A DNA stretch of 64,000 bases from Hetaerina americana. Lineage: Eukaryota > Arthropoda > Insecta > Odonata > Calopterygidae. Numbering within the stretch: the first letter of the stretch is position 1; the number at the start of each line of letters is the position of its first letter. Below, piece after piece: positions 24,425-35,964 of this stretch. The position numbers were made by a program, and so were the translations under genes. The stretch covers positions 45,826,446-45,890,445 of the forward strand of contig JAKTNV010000001.1 in the NCBI GenBank assembly GCA_022747635.1, in the 5' to 3' direction. The notes beneath the pieces were generated by a model. It had not been told where the DNA came from. It made no database searches and was given only the letters and a program-made list of their open reading frames with translations.

Positions 24425-27400
24425 CTAAAAGATAAAATAAAATTATATAAGTGTGTTCCCCATACCTATACATATTGAAGATAATTTGGCCGTGGCATTT
24501 TCCTAAATGAACATATGAAGCCTTATCTCAAATATTACTGCATGAATAATTAAATAGTGTACATGAACTTTGAAATTCTGTCAAAATTATTAAATAAGAA
24601 GTACTGAAAATCTGCAATTATTTCAGCCAATCAATAATTTTACTTGCTTGATGCTGAAATTTAATAAAATAAACCGGAATTGCAATTTGGTTGGTTAATT
24701 TCCTCAGAAGTTCATTACACTGTAAATCTTTCTGTGAAATTCTTTCCACACTTAGTAGGTATATTTTTTCCTTCATTTAGGCATTAGTGATTGAAAGTCT
24801 TGCTTTCTGCAGCAGCCATGATCTCCTCAGTTTCCCATCTAGAGGCGACCTCTTTGGTAGCAGGGCCACTGTGCAGGCCCTGACATTGTAGTTATAATGT
24901 AGCGGGTGTGGTAACAATGTGACCAGCCGGAACATTACTGTTTCGACAAGACAGCAAATAATAACTGTACAAGGACGAAGGTTGCTGCAAGCTTTCTATT
25001 GCTTATAAGTTATTCTTTGTGCTGACACTAGAGATATTGTGCTGCAGTATTTTGTGCTATAAAAAATAAATATATTACATGCATAAAAACATGGGGTCCT
25101 GTGCCATCGCACCTCTTGCCACCCCCAAAGGCGGGCAGTGTTCCAACAATTCACCTGACTCAATACTGATTTGCTCTTGAAACACACACCAATGCTATAT
25201 CAGTTGAGAATATAAACAATTACAAACTTGCAATTATTAATGGCTTCCAAATTAGTACTCTTATTTCTTAATTACTATATTACGTTGAAAAGCGGAGCTT
25301 AAAAAATAAAAACTATTAGCGTCTACATAAATAATGGTGCGGCCAAAGCTCCACCTTCTCTCTCTACAATCTTCCATCATCATCTTCACCCTGAGAGGTT
25401 AAGTTTATAGGATAGGGTACTTGTTACAGTCTTTAGTAAAAGAGGCCACTCATTAAAAAGAGGCAAAAAGAGGGAAGTGAACTATATCTTTTAAAAAAAT
25501 AGTCAAAGAGACCCAGCATAGACTGGGAGAGAAAGAAGCATAGAGTCATATGGATGAAACCATGTCATAAGAAAAGGGGATGCCTTTCATTCAAGAATGA
25601 ATCATACAACAAGAGTGAAAATCTGAATGAATAGTTTGCTTTCAGTAACTGGGAATCTTTAACTACCGTTGGCTTTAGCTCCCAAAATCTAGCAAAGGAC
25701 AGTTTAACCAGTGGAATAAATTCCTAAAGGAGGCCAGTTTTTAGTCAGTATATTTGGGGTGCTTTGGTTATGGCTCTATAAGTTAAGCATAGAGGGATAT
25801 CTAGAATGGTATTTATAGAATAGAAACTTCTCCGATATTATAAAAAGTGATAATTGTAATTTTTAGCATTACTAGTCCCTCCTTCAGTTTATCACAAGCA
25901 ATCTGTTGATAATTAAATGATTTGGCAGCACATGTAGATTTCAGTCTCCCTCCAAAGAACCCCACTGTTGAGAAAACTGAAATCACTTAATAATTTTACC
26001 TTTTAATAAAAGAGAGAGTGGTATGAATTCCATCAAAAAACTGAGGCATGTTTTTGATGGTGACTGATTTTTATGAAGACCACAATGGCAACAATATAAT
26101 GAAATATGTACCTGGAAAACTTAAGTATTGCCACTACTTCACGATAATTAAAATTCTTTGTCAAATATAAATTTTTGAGATACTTTGACAATGCCCCATT
26201 AAGCAGTTGATTTGCACAAGGAAAGAATAAGTATAAAACAATAAATTAATCTAACTTTATCTCTCTAGTATGATTAAGTTTTTTGGCTAAGTCAAGAGTT
26301 AGAACACTACATGTTTAGCATATCTCCAAATGTTCTACATGACTGATTCTACCAACTCCATTCCAACTAGAACATTTTAATTTCATTACATATCATTCAA
26401 TTTACACACTTTTTAAAACTTTTATAAAATTAAAAGTAGAATAATATGTATAATTTGTTGTTAGTAACATGATAACACACATAAAAGTTATTTATCCAAG
26501 TACCTACTGCTGCTTGAAACAGGGATTGTTTTGCATGGCTAAGCATCAAATTAGTTATTAAACAAGGTTCACATATTCAAATTCTGAATCATTTGTAATT
26601 GTGCTACATGTATCTCATTGGAGTTTGAAAGCTCCCTTAAAATATTTAGCCTAAATAGTTTTTAATGCCAGCCAATAATCATTCAACATAACTTTAGGCC
26701 CTGCTTTAGTGAAAGATGATAGGTGATTGATTCTTGGGTATAGGTATGTGTACAATTATTCTGTTTTCAACACAAATATTTTAAATATACTGGAATTTCT
26801 TAGTACTAATCCAAAATATTATCACATGATATACTGATAAACCCACAGGATATAATACACAAAAAGTAACAACTTTATGTAGAGATACAAGCACATGACC
26901 CTGTTTGCATGAGACAATATTGAGAGAAATGCTTAAGGAGTTAAATTCAACAAATTAGGGAAACTAAATGAAATTAAAGCTTCATACAAAAGCTCTGGAT
27001 AGAAGGTCATCTGAATAAAAAGCATTAGTTGAATGAGACATTTGACAGTATGATATAGATTAAAAAATCAGAGTTTGATTTGATTTTTGCTCATTTTGGC
27101 TAGGGTTAGCCAGAGAATTTGCATTGAGAGCACCAAATGTTTTTCCCATACCTGCGATCCAAGGTCCGAGAAAGCAGACTCGGCATCTGAGTCACTGCCA
27201 TAAGTGAGAGCAGAGGGTGATTGTGGCAGGCCATGCTGTTGTTGAGGGCCTGTTGGGTGGTGCTGACATCCTCCATCATCGTGGCCCCATAGCCATGAGG
27301 GCTTCATTTCAGCTATGATGTTTTGAAGGTCGACAATTACATCGTGAAGTTCGGCAATCTCCCTGAGAAAGAATTCATAGCAGGATGAGAGCTGCTGAAA

Positions 27401-29259
27401 GGTCATCAGAAACATCGCTTATTATGTCCTCCTTATCAAAGGGAAAATAAACTGAAGTAATGGATAAAAGCCATCTTATGATTTATAATGTTAAAAGCTG
27501 TAAACTTTAGTCCTTTCATTCACATATTATTTTGAAATGCCAATGATGAAATATATGAAGTACTATTCATTTTGCTTAATGTTACATGGGTCTTTGGAGG
27601 ATTCTTTTACCATTTGCCAAACAGTGGCAACAAATGAGTTTGGATACTAATAATCCTGGAGAAATTTGTCAAAATCCTTCATCTACTTGGGACCACTAAG
27701 TGTCAAAGATATACCCAATAAGTGGATAATATGTAACCACATACCCTGAGATAGCTTCCTAAAGGTTCAATCAGAAAAACTATTCAAATTACTAAAAAAC
27801 CTATAAAAAATGAATGAAAAAGGTTTTGGATGATTTCAGCATGATGCAAACATTCATGAATTAAAGTGGTAATGGAAATCAGATTTTTAAAAGTGCTGTT
27901 TGGATCTATGCCATTCTATAACAACTAACAACTTTGATGCAAATTGGGCATTTACTGCAAAGGTAACAAACTATTTAGTTACATTTAAGGCAGTTCAGTT
28001 ATCCATTGTGGAATTAGTAAAATAGGATACCTATCAATTATAAAAGCTCATACTTCATCAATCTTCACTCCTTGTTTGATTCAGATGGCAAAAATGTCAT
28101 TAAGTCCAGATAAATTCTTGAGGCCTATGATGCCTAACTCCTATTTTAGTAGTAGTAGTTTTGAGGGGAGGCGACCGACAGCTGAGGTCATTTGCGCCAT
28201 AGGTGATGGATAGGAAAGGATGAAGGGTGGAGAGAAACCCGCGTCGGCATTAGCCTACTCTTTACGAAAGGCACCAAGGGTTCCGCAGTTTAACGTCCCA
28301 TCCGACGGACGGCGTACTCACTCAAAGTGCCCTCCACAAAGCACCTCAAGTAGGGATCGAGATACCTCTGAAAAATATTCAACACCGCCGGGGTTTGAAC
28401 CCGGGCCCTCTGGGTGGGAAGCCAGTGCGCTAGCCCCCGCACCATCTCGATCCCCTCCCGTTTTATTTAGATCCCAAAAGGCATATATGAATGACATCAG
28501 AAAAACAAAATTTTGTTTTAAATTTCGATGAATCTGATGATCAGCATCCATGCTTGTATCCTTTAATCAACATAGTTACAAGGCAATTTCTAAGCCCTTC
28601 AAACTAAATTATTATCATCTTGGGGTAAGCTTCAAATTCATTTGCATTTTACTAAGCTATTATGCTGGCATTAAATACAGATGCATGACATTTTGAAATA
28701 TTTTAGTTCTTGGGTAGCTTGTGGACAATGTTTTTGGGTCTCTATTCAGAACAAGAAGTTAACTTATGTATGTCCAAGTATTGGATGCCACCATGAAAAA
28801 TAACATATAGGCAGTTACCTAGGCTTCAGTTAATTTATTACTATAACGAGAATAGATCAATCAGGACGAATATGATAGAAGGGCGTTCTCATTGGCTTGG
28901 CCGCATGGGTAATTGAAGGGAAACCACTCATCCGACTGACTTCTGAAGCTGGTTGACTTCAGCGTTCTCAAGGGCGAGACGGTCCGCCAAAGGCACGTCG
29001 AGGACTTCCGATTGCTGGTGGGGGTGGTGCTGGTGGTTGAAGTGGTGATGGTGGTGATGGTGGTGGTGGTGGTGAAAGAACCCGGAGCGACCACCACCAC
29101 CCCCGCCGCCGCTGCCGCCTCCAACGCCGGGGCAACTGCCCCCCGCCACGCTCGCGCCACACGTCACGAATTCGTGCAGCCCCGTGTTGATGAAGCCCAC
29201 CGGGGCCGTGTGGAGGGCGAAGAGACGCTGCAGTCCCAGGGTGCGACGCATCTCCACCT
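24305..29259 (-). CDS. Unassigned tail-anchored coiled-coil protein, 3' three exons
   Basis: Three minus-strand exons join in phase: complement(join(24305..24424, 27152..27362, 28941..29259)), about 215 residues. The upstream exon opens with a splice acceptor and a partial codon, so the true N-terminus is missing. Visible in order: a conserved-looking LGLQRLFALHTAPVGFINTG segment, a Gly-rich run, an 11-His tract, a predicted coiled coil across the exon junction, an acidic Ser-rich linker (GSDSDAESAFSDLGSQ), then a basic/Cys stretch (QQRRCLCW) and a hydrophobic segment of about 23 residues ending IAVVF at the stop. That is the layout of a tail-anchored membrane protein with its bulk in the cytosol. 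I do not recognise the family and infer no function. Confidence 0.7.
27152..27362 (-). CDS. Tail-anchored gene, middle exon
   Basis: Acceptor TTTCTCAG; the 211-nt exon encodes EIAELHDVIVDLQNIIAEMK, a WLWG motif, a Gln/His/Pro-rich stretch and the acidic Ser-rich SDSDAESAFSDLGSQ, then donor GTATGG at 27151. An alternative acceptor at about 27395 keeps the frame and would add about 11 residues (QLSSCYEFFLR). It would need a different upstream donor and would break the coiled-coil register. Confidence 0.72.
28160..28460 (-). mobile_element. SINE-B copy
   Basis: The minus strand begins with a tRNA-like head: GGTGCGGGGGCTAGCGCACT as A-box region and GGGTTCAAACCCCGG as an excellent B box (+ strand about 28389-28403). 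The body follows, with GACGTTAAACTGCGG and GGCGCAAATGACCTCAGC motifs shared with the copy at 39048. An (AGT)n-like tail lies at 28148-28159. It sits inside an intron of the tail-anchored gene, in sense orientation. Confidence 0.85.
28941..29259 (-). CDS. Tail-anchored gene, upstream visible exon
   Basis: A long polypyrimidine tract ending CGGCAG precedes 29259, so this looks like an internal exon entered in phase 1. It encodes EVEMRRTL..., then Gly- and His-rich stretches and ...ALENAEVNQLQ. The exit donor is taken as GTCAGT at 28940; C at +3 is unusual. Joining here makes the next codon Lys and gives a continuous heptad pattern (NQLQK-EIAELHDVIVDLQ). An ATG at 29251 could be the start if no exon lies upstream. 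The His tract is encoded by a CAC/CAT run likely to vary in length. Confidence 0.65.
29012..29080. repeat. GGT/CAC trinucleotide-like repeat in coding exon
   Basis: Runs of GGTGGTGAT units on the + strand encode the poly-His tract on the minus strand. The neighbouring CCGCCGCTGCCGCC stretch encodes the Gly-rich run. Low-complexity coding sequence. Confidence 0.8.
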
Positions 29260-29904
29260 CTGCCGGCGAGGAAAGGAGAAGATAGCGGTGAGATAAAGAA
29301 GAAAGGCCCCGCGGGAACGAGCGAAGTCATTCTTAAAATACTGATAAAAACTCACACAATGCACGAAACAAAAATTCACACAAAATTCACGTAGTGGAAA
29401 AACACTCATCATTTTTGAAAGCCTAGGACAAAATTTAGAGGGGTAACCAAAATGAAGCACAAAGATTAAAAGAGCTATTTTGTAGACACAGTATTACATA
29501 CGGAAATGTCAGTATTTTACGCTTTGGAATTTTCTGATGTTTCTTTTTTGGTCAGATCGAGTACTTTATTCGGGAAAAGTATTCCATATCCCAGTAAACA
29601 GCCCTTAGACAGAAAAAGACATTCCACTGCCCAGCCTTTTCCTTTCCGTTCCTCTCTTTTTCATCCTTCTCCCTATAACCATCAATGTACAGAGTTAATT
29701 TGATCTAGTCTAACACCTGCAGAAGCTGATGTATAGTGAAACCACATTCATGGTAAATAAATTGCAAAAGTGAAAATAGCCGGCGTACAGATTTTTTATA
29801 CCCTTAAGATATAAACCACACAATAATATTACTTCTATTGCCTATTTTTAATTGTTTTCAACCATGAATACGTTTGCTTCCTTTTCCTAGAGACCACAAC
29901 CATT
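29260..29904. other. Upstream of the visible tail-anchored exon
   Basis: The first 60 bp are the polypyrimidine tract (minus strand) of the splice acceptor. The rest is AT-rich and no exon is recognised, so the 5' part of the gene may lie further right. Confidence 0.4.
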
Positions 29905-30142
29905 AGGTGGTGCAATGGTTTAGCCTGATCGCTCTTACAGCTCTAATGGTTGGAGCTCTGATGAATGCTCCAGGTAGTGTCAGCCTTGACAGATAGGATG
30001 AAGGGTAGGAGCCAGTCGAAAGGTAGTCGACGCAGCGGACTACCTTTAACTGGTAGTCCACGACGACAGGTAGTTCACCCACGTCTGTTCCTCAGTGAGG
30101 CAGCTGCTAAGGTATCTGACGCCAGTGAGGCCACCATTTAAG
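29905..30142. repeat. Possible SINE-like repeat with internal inverted motifs
   Basis: A GC-richer segment starting TTAGGTGGTGCAATGGTTTA, which resembles a tRNA-derived A-box context. It contains several GGTAGTC.AC units in direct and inverted orientation (30024-30085). No second copy in this window. Confidence 0.35.
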
Positions 30143-30937
30143 AAATATTTTTACCTTAAAAACGTTATTTAGAAGGGCAACAGGAAGCTACCTCGGGACA
30201 GGTAAGGAGTTATTAGTGCAAAAAGCATGTGAAATTCGAGATGTAAATAGAGAAGGGAATATTTGTGTTGTGTGCGCGAGGTAAGGGCAGTGAGGATCAC
30301 TAGAGTGATGGTTGTTGAGTATTTTGTAGCGAGGTTGGGAGGCAACGTGGTGTATCTGTAGTGCAGAATTAAACAGGAGGGATATGTGTAGTGAATAGAG
30401 AATAAGTTTATGACAGAATTTTATTGGTGGAAATAAAATCAGGTCCAAAAATTGTAGACAGATATCCAGGGAGGAAGAAAATGATAGCTCCATGATCAAT
30501 TGTAAGAAATAATAACGAACGTGCTCGAGAAATAATGGGGGTTGGAACTCAGCCTTATTGGAAAGGAGGGATGGAAAGGGGGTAGAAAATGTTTTTATAA
30601 ATGCAAAATGATCGCAGATAGAAAGTTTAGCAAATACAAATACATAATTCAAAGGTCATCACAGGAGTAATCACACCTGAAAAAATTCGGGAGAAATAGG
30701 ATGATACTTGCTATACGACGTTATGGTTAGAAATTTAGGAATAGTGTCATCAACTCGCCCAAATTTTCCGAGTCGGAATAAGATTCGGACAGTAATTACG
30801 TCATTATGAAATACAATTTAAAATTCACCAAGATTAAAAAGCGGGAGTACGAAAGTGCAACAACAATACAGCGAAGCACTTAATCCAAAATAAAAGGGAT
30901 GGCGACTGTAGATGAAGGGAGATTGTGCTTCGGTATA
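30143..30937. other. No recognised feature
   Basis: Purine-rich + strand sequence. The 154-codon minus-strand frame (30188-30652) has a low-complexity, Ser/Phe/Leu-rich translation caused by base composition and no domain. Confidence 0.5.
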
Positions 30938-31494
30938 CAGGGTTCGTCCGAAAAATAAGTGTACTGACTCCTGGGCTGGGCGCGCCGCTCCAGGCGCGCC
31001 CAGCACTGCTCTGACGGGCTGCGATTGGAGGGGGGTATGTTGGCAAGCGACGCTGAAAAAGTCAGTCGGCTCTGAGCTGTGGTGTAGTGAGGAGCTCTGT
31101 TAACGCGAACCTCCACGCTCGACTTACGTCACGGAACGCGATGCCGAAGTTTTTGGAGCAGCGTTATTCCATCAAATTTGCGGTAAAGCTTGGGAAATCG
31201 TCTACCGAAACTGTCGGTATGATTAACCAGGCTTACGGGGAGTCAGCCATGTCCAGAAACATGATCTTTCGGTGGCACAAGATGTTCGTGGAGGGCAGAG
31301 AAGAGGTCGACGACGAGTCTTCGAGAGGTTCCCGATGATGCCTTCGCGGGAGCGTTCCAGGAATGGGAACGCCGCTGGAACAAGTGTATCGACTCACAAG
31401 GGTCCTATTTTGAGGAATATTAGCTCAAGATATGTAAAAGTGCAATAAATTTTTTTTCCTGAGCTCAGTACACTTATTTTCCGGACGAACCCTG
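30938..31494 (+). mobile_element. Mariner-family deletion derivative with both TIRs
   Basis: The TIRs CAGGGTTCGTCCGAAAAATA (left) and its complement ending TTCCGGACGAACCCTG (right) are flanked by TA duplications at 30936-30937 and 31495-31496. A 66-codon frame (31141-31338) is the mariner N-terminal HTH (MPKFLEQRYSIKFAVKLGKS, GMINQAYGESAMSRNMIFRW). Straight after its stop the sequence jumps to the transposase C-terminus (AFQEWERRWNKCIDSQGSYF). So about 250 codons including the catalytic core are missing. The 5' UTR contains a GC-rich palindrome (GGGCGCGCC ... GGCGCGCCC, 30975-31000). Confidence 0.92.
31141..31338 (+). pseudogene. Truncated mariner transposase, N-terminal HTH only
   Basis: An intact 66-codon reading frame from ATG to TGA inside the deletion derivative. 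It carries only the first DNA-binding helix-turn-helix. It could in principle be expressed as a TIR-binding fragment, which is inference. No catalytic residues remain. Confidence 0.8.
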
Positions 31495-31499
31495 TACTT

Positions 31500-31577
31500 G
31501 CAGCTAGAGCTGTAATTAACGGTTAACTAAAAAATACTTAGGAAGCCTGGGATAAGAGGATGAAGGTTTTGGAAGAT

Positions 31578-31626
<49 letters not shown>

Positions 31627-33300
31627 TGAAGAACGTTAACATGACCTTGGGCAGGAAAATTAACTGATAACTAAATTATAAACTTTGTCGAAAAACCAAT
31701 GGGATCAAGGAATCACTCCCTCGTATGGTGGAAAGAGTTGTGCAAGTATAAGGAAAAATTTCAGCCAGGAAAAAGTACGTAGAAGAGCTTTATGATATGG
31801 CACAAAACAGTTAGAGTGTTGAAAATAAAATAATATACTGATAATAAGAGATAAGATCGGAGAGTAATTCATTGAACCGTAAGAGACACGAAGAATGGGG
31901 AAAAGACTCTTGGAGGAACTTTTTGTCAAGTGACTAGCCCAGCTGATTTAGATATTGAAAGGAATTCAAAAGTTCGGGCCAAGGAATACTAGGTAACAAG
32001 ATACTCGTAGAAACAGATATATGTGCGAACAAGGAAATAGAAATAGGTAGCATCCTTGCAGAATGACCAGACTTAAGAGGAAAATGGAAGGAAGATATTT
32101 GTGCGCGGAATTTATGTGAAAGACGCATGGCCAGATTTTAACAGGTTAATTGCCATGCTCAAACTTGAAAGAAGGTATCAGTACGTGAGAGCTATAGGAC
32201 CGTAGGTAAGTTTAAATGCTGTGAAGGTAGTTCGGAGAATCATCAACGGAGGGCTAAGTAATGACGCAAACAACCATTTAGCCAAAGATTGGTTTGGATT
32301 AGAAAGAGAGGGTGGCGTCATTGCAGTTGTGAGAATATTAGAAAAACGGAATATAAAGCATAAACAGGACACAACTGTGTTTTCCATGGATTTTGACATC
32401 AATAAGGCTAAGAACAGGGGCAAAGAGAGCAGAGCGGACAAAACTTAAGTGCCGTGTAAAATAGAGCGGACCAGGAAGGATACGCAACTCATTCAAAACC
32501 TGCATATGAATCAGACGGCACAAGCAAAGGTAGCAGAGTAACAATCAGGATGGGGAATGATAAGCAGAGGAGTAAGACATAGTTGTCCATTAACCCCAGG
32601 ACAGCTTACATACAACGCCGAGGAAATGCTATGAATGGCACGGGGAGGGCTTCCGTAGTGAATGTAGTTTAGCAGTAAGGTTGTTAAGTCAAGTTTGGAG
32701 ATCATTAAGCTAAAGTTACTCATACAGTCAAGGGGATACATTTATTGATGAACCCATTGCAGGAACAATATGAGAACTATGGGATGACGTTTAATCACAA
32801 GAGAATCAAAATAATGAGACTCCGGCGACAAAAGAAATGTGCAAAGAGAAGGTAATGATGAAGCACGCCCTTAAATGATGATGATGTCAGGTTAAGAGGT
32901 CCACAAAATATTTTTGAAGACTGACACCTTATGAATCCGCAACTCGATTTCTAGGTCAAGAAGATGGGCGTAGGTTAGAGAATTTTGGGATGAGGAATGG
33001 AAAATAATGGATAAAATAAGTCGAACGGAAAGGTAGACTAAAGAAAAAGTTTCAAGTAAACTTATGCGGGTGCAGAGATATTAAATCGAAGAAGTAGGAA
33101 GAGTGAAAGGTGAAGGAGATATTGGGAGATGGATGCCAAATACCGTAATTTAAGATGGAATGCTAAGCGGAGCGGTGCATAAGATTTATGACTTTTTGGA
33201 TAGCACGAAGGCAGGCAGAAACTAGGAAGAAATGAATAAGAGAAGAATGCAAGGCAAACAAAGTAAACGGAAGAGGAGTGACAATACTGCACCCTCGTTA
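31500..33300 (+). mobile_element. Degraded LINE reverse transcriptase region
   Basis: With many stops and shifts, the + strand reads KKYVEELYD near 31770, then AVKVVRRIINGGLSNDANNH at 32218. Next come LAKDWFGLEREGGVIAVVRI (equivalent of the [14 protein letters not shown] motif), TTVFSMDFDINKAKN (motif A) and GVRHSCPLTPGQLTYNAEEM (motif B) near 32570. This order is that of a non-LTR RT domain. More diverged than family L. A (GA)n microsatellite at 31581-31623 interrupts it. Confidence 0.7.
31581..31623. repeat. (AG)n microsatellite
   Basis: Uninterrupted AG dinucleotides, about 21 units. Confidence 0.97.
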
Positions 33301-35319
33301 TTTAAAGTTCCTTGAGTTTTTAAGGTGTTTCACCCATTTCCATTGTCTAATGGCGTATTCAACAGTGTGTTACATGTCTTAAAACCAGCATTATTTGGCA
33401 AGTGTTATATTAAGGACCATGGCAGAGATCATGGAGTATCATAAAATTCTATTAGGAAATGTATTTTTGAAAGACCATGCGCCCACACTCTTGAGGCATT
33501 CAAACTTGTCTCCATCGGTTTAATAGCATGCTACTCCCCGGACTAAGAGAGCTCATGTGGTTGAAAAAGGTAATAATGCCACAAATAATATCGTTCATAT
33601 CACAGGTACCTTCCGTAACATCCATGGTATCATTTCAGCACACCATTGTCCCAAAGTGGGAGCTGAAAAGATATCTGCAAGTATTCCGAAGAAGTACTTT
33701 GCTCTATTTATAATTTTAATATATATTTGTTGTCATTTTTCATGAAATCCGACCTTTTCTGCGCCAAAACTCTCGAAACTACTTTCAATAAGTTCATCGT
33801 AAAATGTCCACATGGAAATGAAAACGCATTACAATGTCGCGTTTTCAGTCATTTTTATCGAACACGGACTTCCACTCACCGATGATTTAATTTACGCCTT
33901 CGGTAAATATGAAGGTTTGAAGTTGACATCTCCGGTCATCTGTTCTAAAACTGACTTGAAAAGTCTCTCCACTCAATCCTCCTGTCGACCAAGTTATCCC
34001 TCCGTACGTATTTCTCGTCTGCTTGATACTTGTCATTACTTTTTCCATGTCACTCATGAGGGCTCTTCCCCAGTAAGTTCCTGCCATTAACTCCTTACCC
34101 CTCGGAGGTCTTCACCACGCCATCGCCAAAATGAGTTCACCCCTCCTTTTCAGAATTTTTATTAGACATCTTTCTTCTCCTAAACGCATACAATCTTTTC
34201 GTCAGTATTTCCACTAATCCATTTTATCCCTATCATTCTACTAAAGCACCACATTTCTAATGTCAAAAATCTCTTTTTTAATTATTATTATATATTTGAT
34301 AGCGTCAAACTCACGGTATATTTTGGATGGACGAAGAATGAACATAACAACATTCTTAGCCTCGCCAAAAAAATACAAAACCGCGCACTATAAAATCGTT
34401 CTTCTATTTTGTAGGGAGTCTACTCCCAATTATTCCGTTCCGTGAGCCTACACTCGTCCTCTCCCTAACTCGATTTCCTAACGCTCTCCCCTCTATGAAT
34501 CATAATCTTTAGCATTTCATCTCAAACCAAAATTCTCTGCATCATCTTTTGAATAAAGCCCGTAAATTATCGTGTCATCTTCCGAATTCAGGTAAATATT
34601 TGAAAATAATTGGGTTCGTTGGACGAATCTAGCAAACAATCTTACATTTAGCTGTACTCCTCTCACGTTTGAACGATAAAATAAATGCTGCCCAGCGGAG
34701 GACGACACTCCCGGCACTCCCGGGTGGCTACCATCTACTGCTGATCAGAACTGAAGCATATGAGAGCGTATTCCAAACGCCGTTATCGATCCGGTGGTGG
34801 CACGTGCTGTGTAAACAAAATCTGCCTCTCGTGAATTCCTCTTCCACTGCTCGCATCAACAAAGGGATTCAAACGAATCCGGCGTAGACTGGGAAAAAAT
34901 ACAAAGACACTGCCTGGATGTAAACCGGCGAAGTTGTGACGGCCAATATTGTATGACCGAAACTACTGATAAAGAACATTTCTGTGATAATAATAGTTTC
35001 TAAAAGAGTGGAGTTGAAAATAGTTTCTCCTCAGATTTTCAGCATAGGTCTGATTTCATTTCACTATAATATTCGAGTATAGAACAAGAGTATATTTTAA
35101 ATTAAAAGAAGAAAGAAAATAATGAGCTGTGTCACAGCCTGTAATCTGCTTCAAATTATGTGAGACCTTAATTGAAGCAATAAATTACTTTCCCTTTTCA
35201 CCGAAAATATTTTTTTATGACGGGTGTTTCAAAATATTTTTAAAAATTTATTCTTGATGTAAGAGGAAAATGATTACTTTGGGTAATCAGATTAGGGTAA
35301 TTAGTGATCAGGATTTAGG
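33301..35319. other. No recognised gene
   Basis: Mixed composition. Short open frames on both strands (for example 33812-34090 plus and 33887-34087 minus) show no domain. Part of it may be further LINE sequence on the minus strand. Confidence 0.4.
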
Positions 35320-35880
35320 GTAATTACTGATCAGTTTGGGTCCAGGAAGGTGAGAAATACGCGAGATGCCATAACAGTAATGGAGTCACAAATGGAAAGG
35401 AGCATAGAATGCTATGTTGTGTGTTTGTTTGTATTATTGATTTCGATAAGGCTCTCAACAGGGTAAATTGGATAGAACAGATTAATGTATTACAGAGAAT
35501 AGGAGTAAATTGGAGGGATAGGTGACTTATCCGTAACCAACCAGTACACGCCTCTTACTGGAGAAGAACTAGAGATTTGAATGGAAGACCCGGAGATAGG
35601 TGGCAATAGAATGATAGATGGCATTAATTCAAACAAAATACAAGTAAAGCGGGTTTCAAGAAAGAGGAAGGCAAAGTTTAACGTTAAAATAGAAGGGTAA
35701 AACCCAGAGCAGATGGTATTGTTTACTACCTTGTAAGTGTTTTGGACCAAGATTTTCAAAATAATAGGGATATGAGAAGAAGAATTTTGTTCGGCTAAGA
35801 AGCTTTCACAGGGAGGGTAGAACTGATGATAGGGAAGTTGAGCAAGAATCTTAAGAAAAGTGTTGAAAACTTTGGTATGG
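35320..35880 (+). mobile_element. LINE family L fragment
   Basis: The + strand reads ITDQFGSRKVRNTRDAITVM at 35323, matching the same RT segment in the copy at 16850. Later come KRVSRKRKAKFNVKIEG and pieces like FWTKIFKI near 35740 that match the DQ.GQ region. Heavily interrupted and internally deleted between motif A and the thumb region. Confidence 0.8.
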
Positions 35881-35964
35881 AGCGTGTTTCTAAAGGAGGC
35901 TGAATCAAGATGTTTAGTATATTTAATTTTGATAAAATTTTCTGTATTTGTAGCCCTAAGAGCA

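Larger units (their letters stand above)
24425..28940 (-). other. Introns of the tail-anchored gene
   Basis: The intron 24425-27151 is AT-rich apart from a GC-richer pocket at about 24810-25190, and I saw no further exon in it. The intron 27363-28940 carries the SINE-B copy at 28160-28460. Confidence 0.6.

Noticed and set aside
30188..30652. 154-codon minus frame
   Set aside because: Low-complexity Ser/Phe/Leu/His translation opposite a purine-rich strand; no domain.
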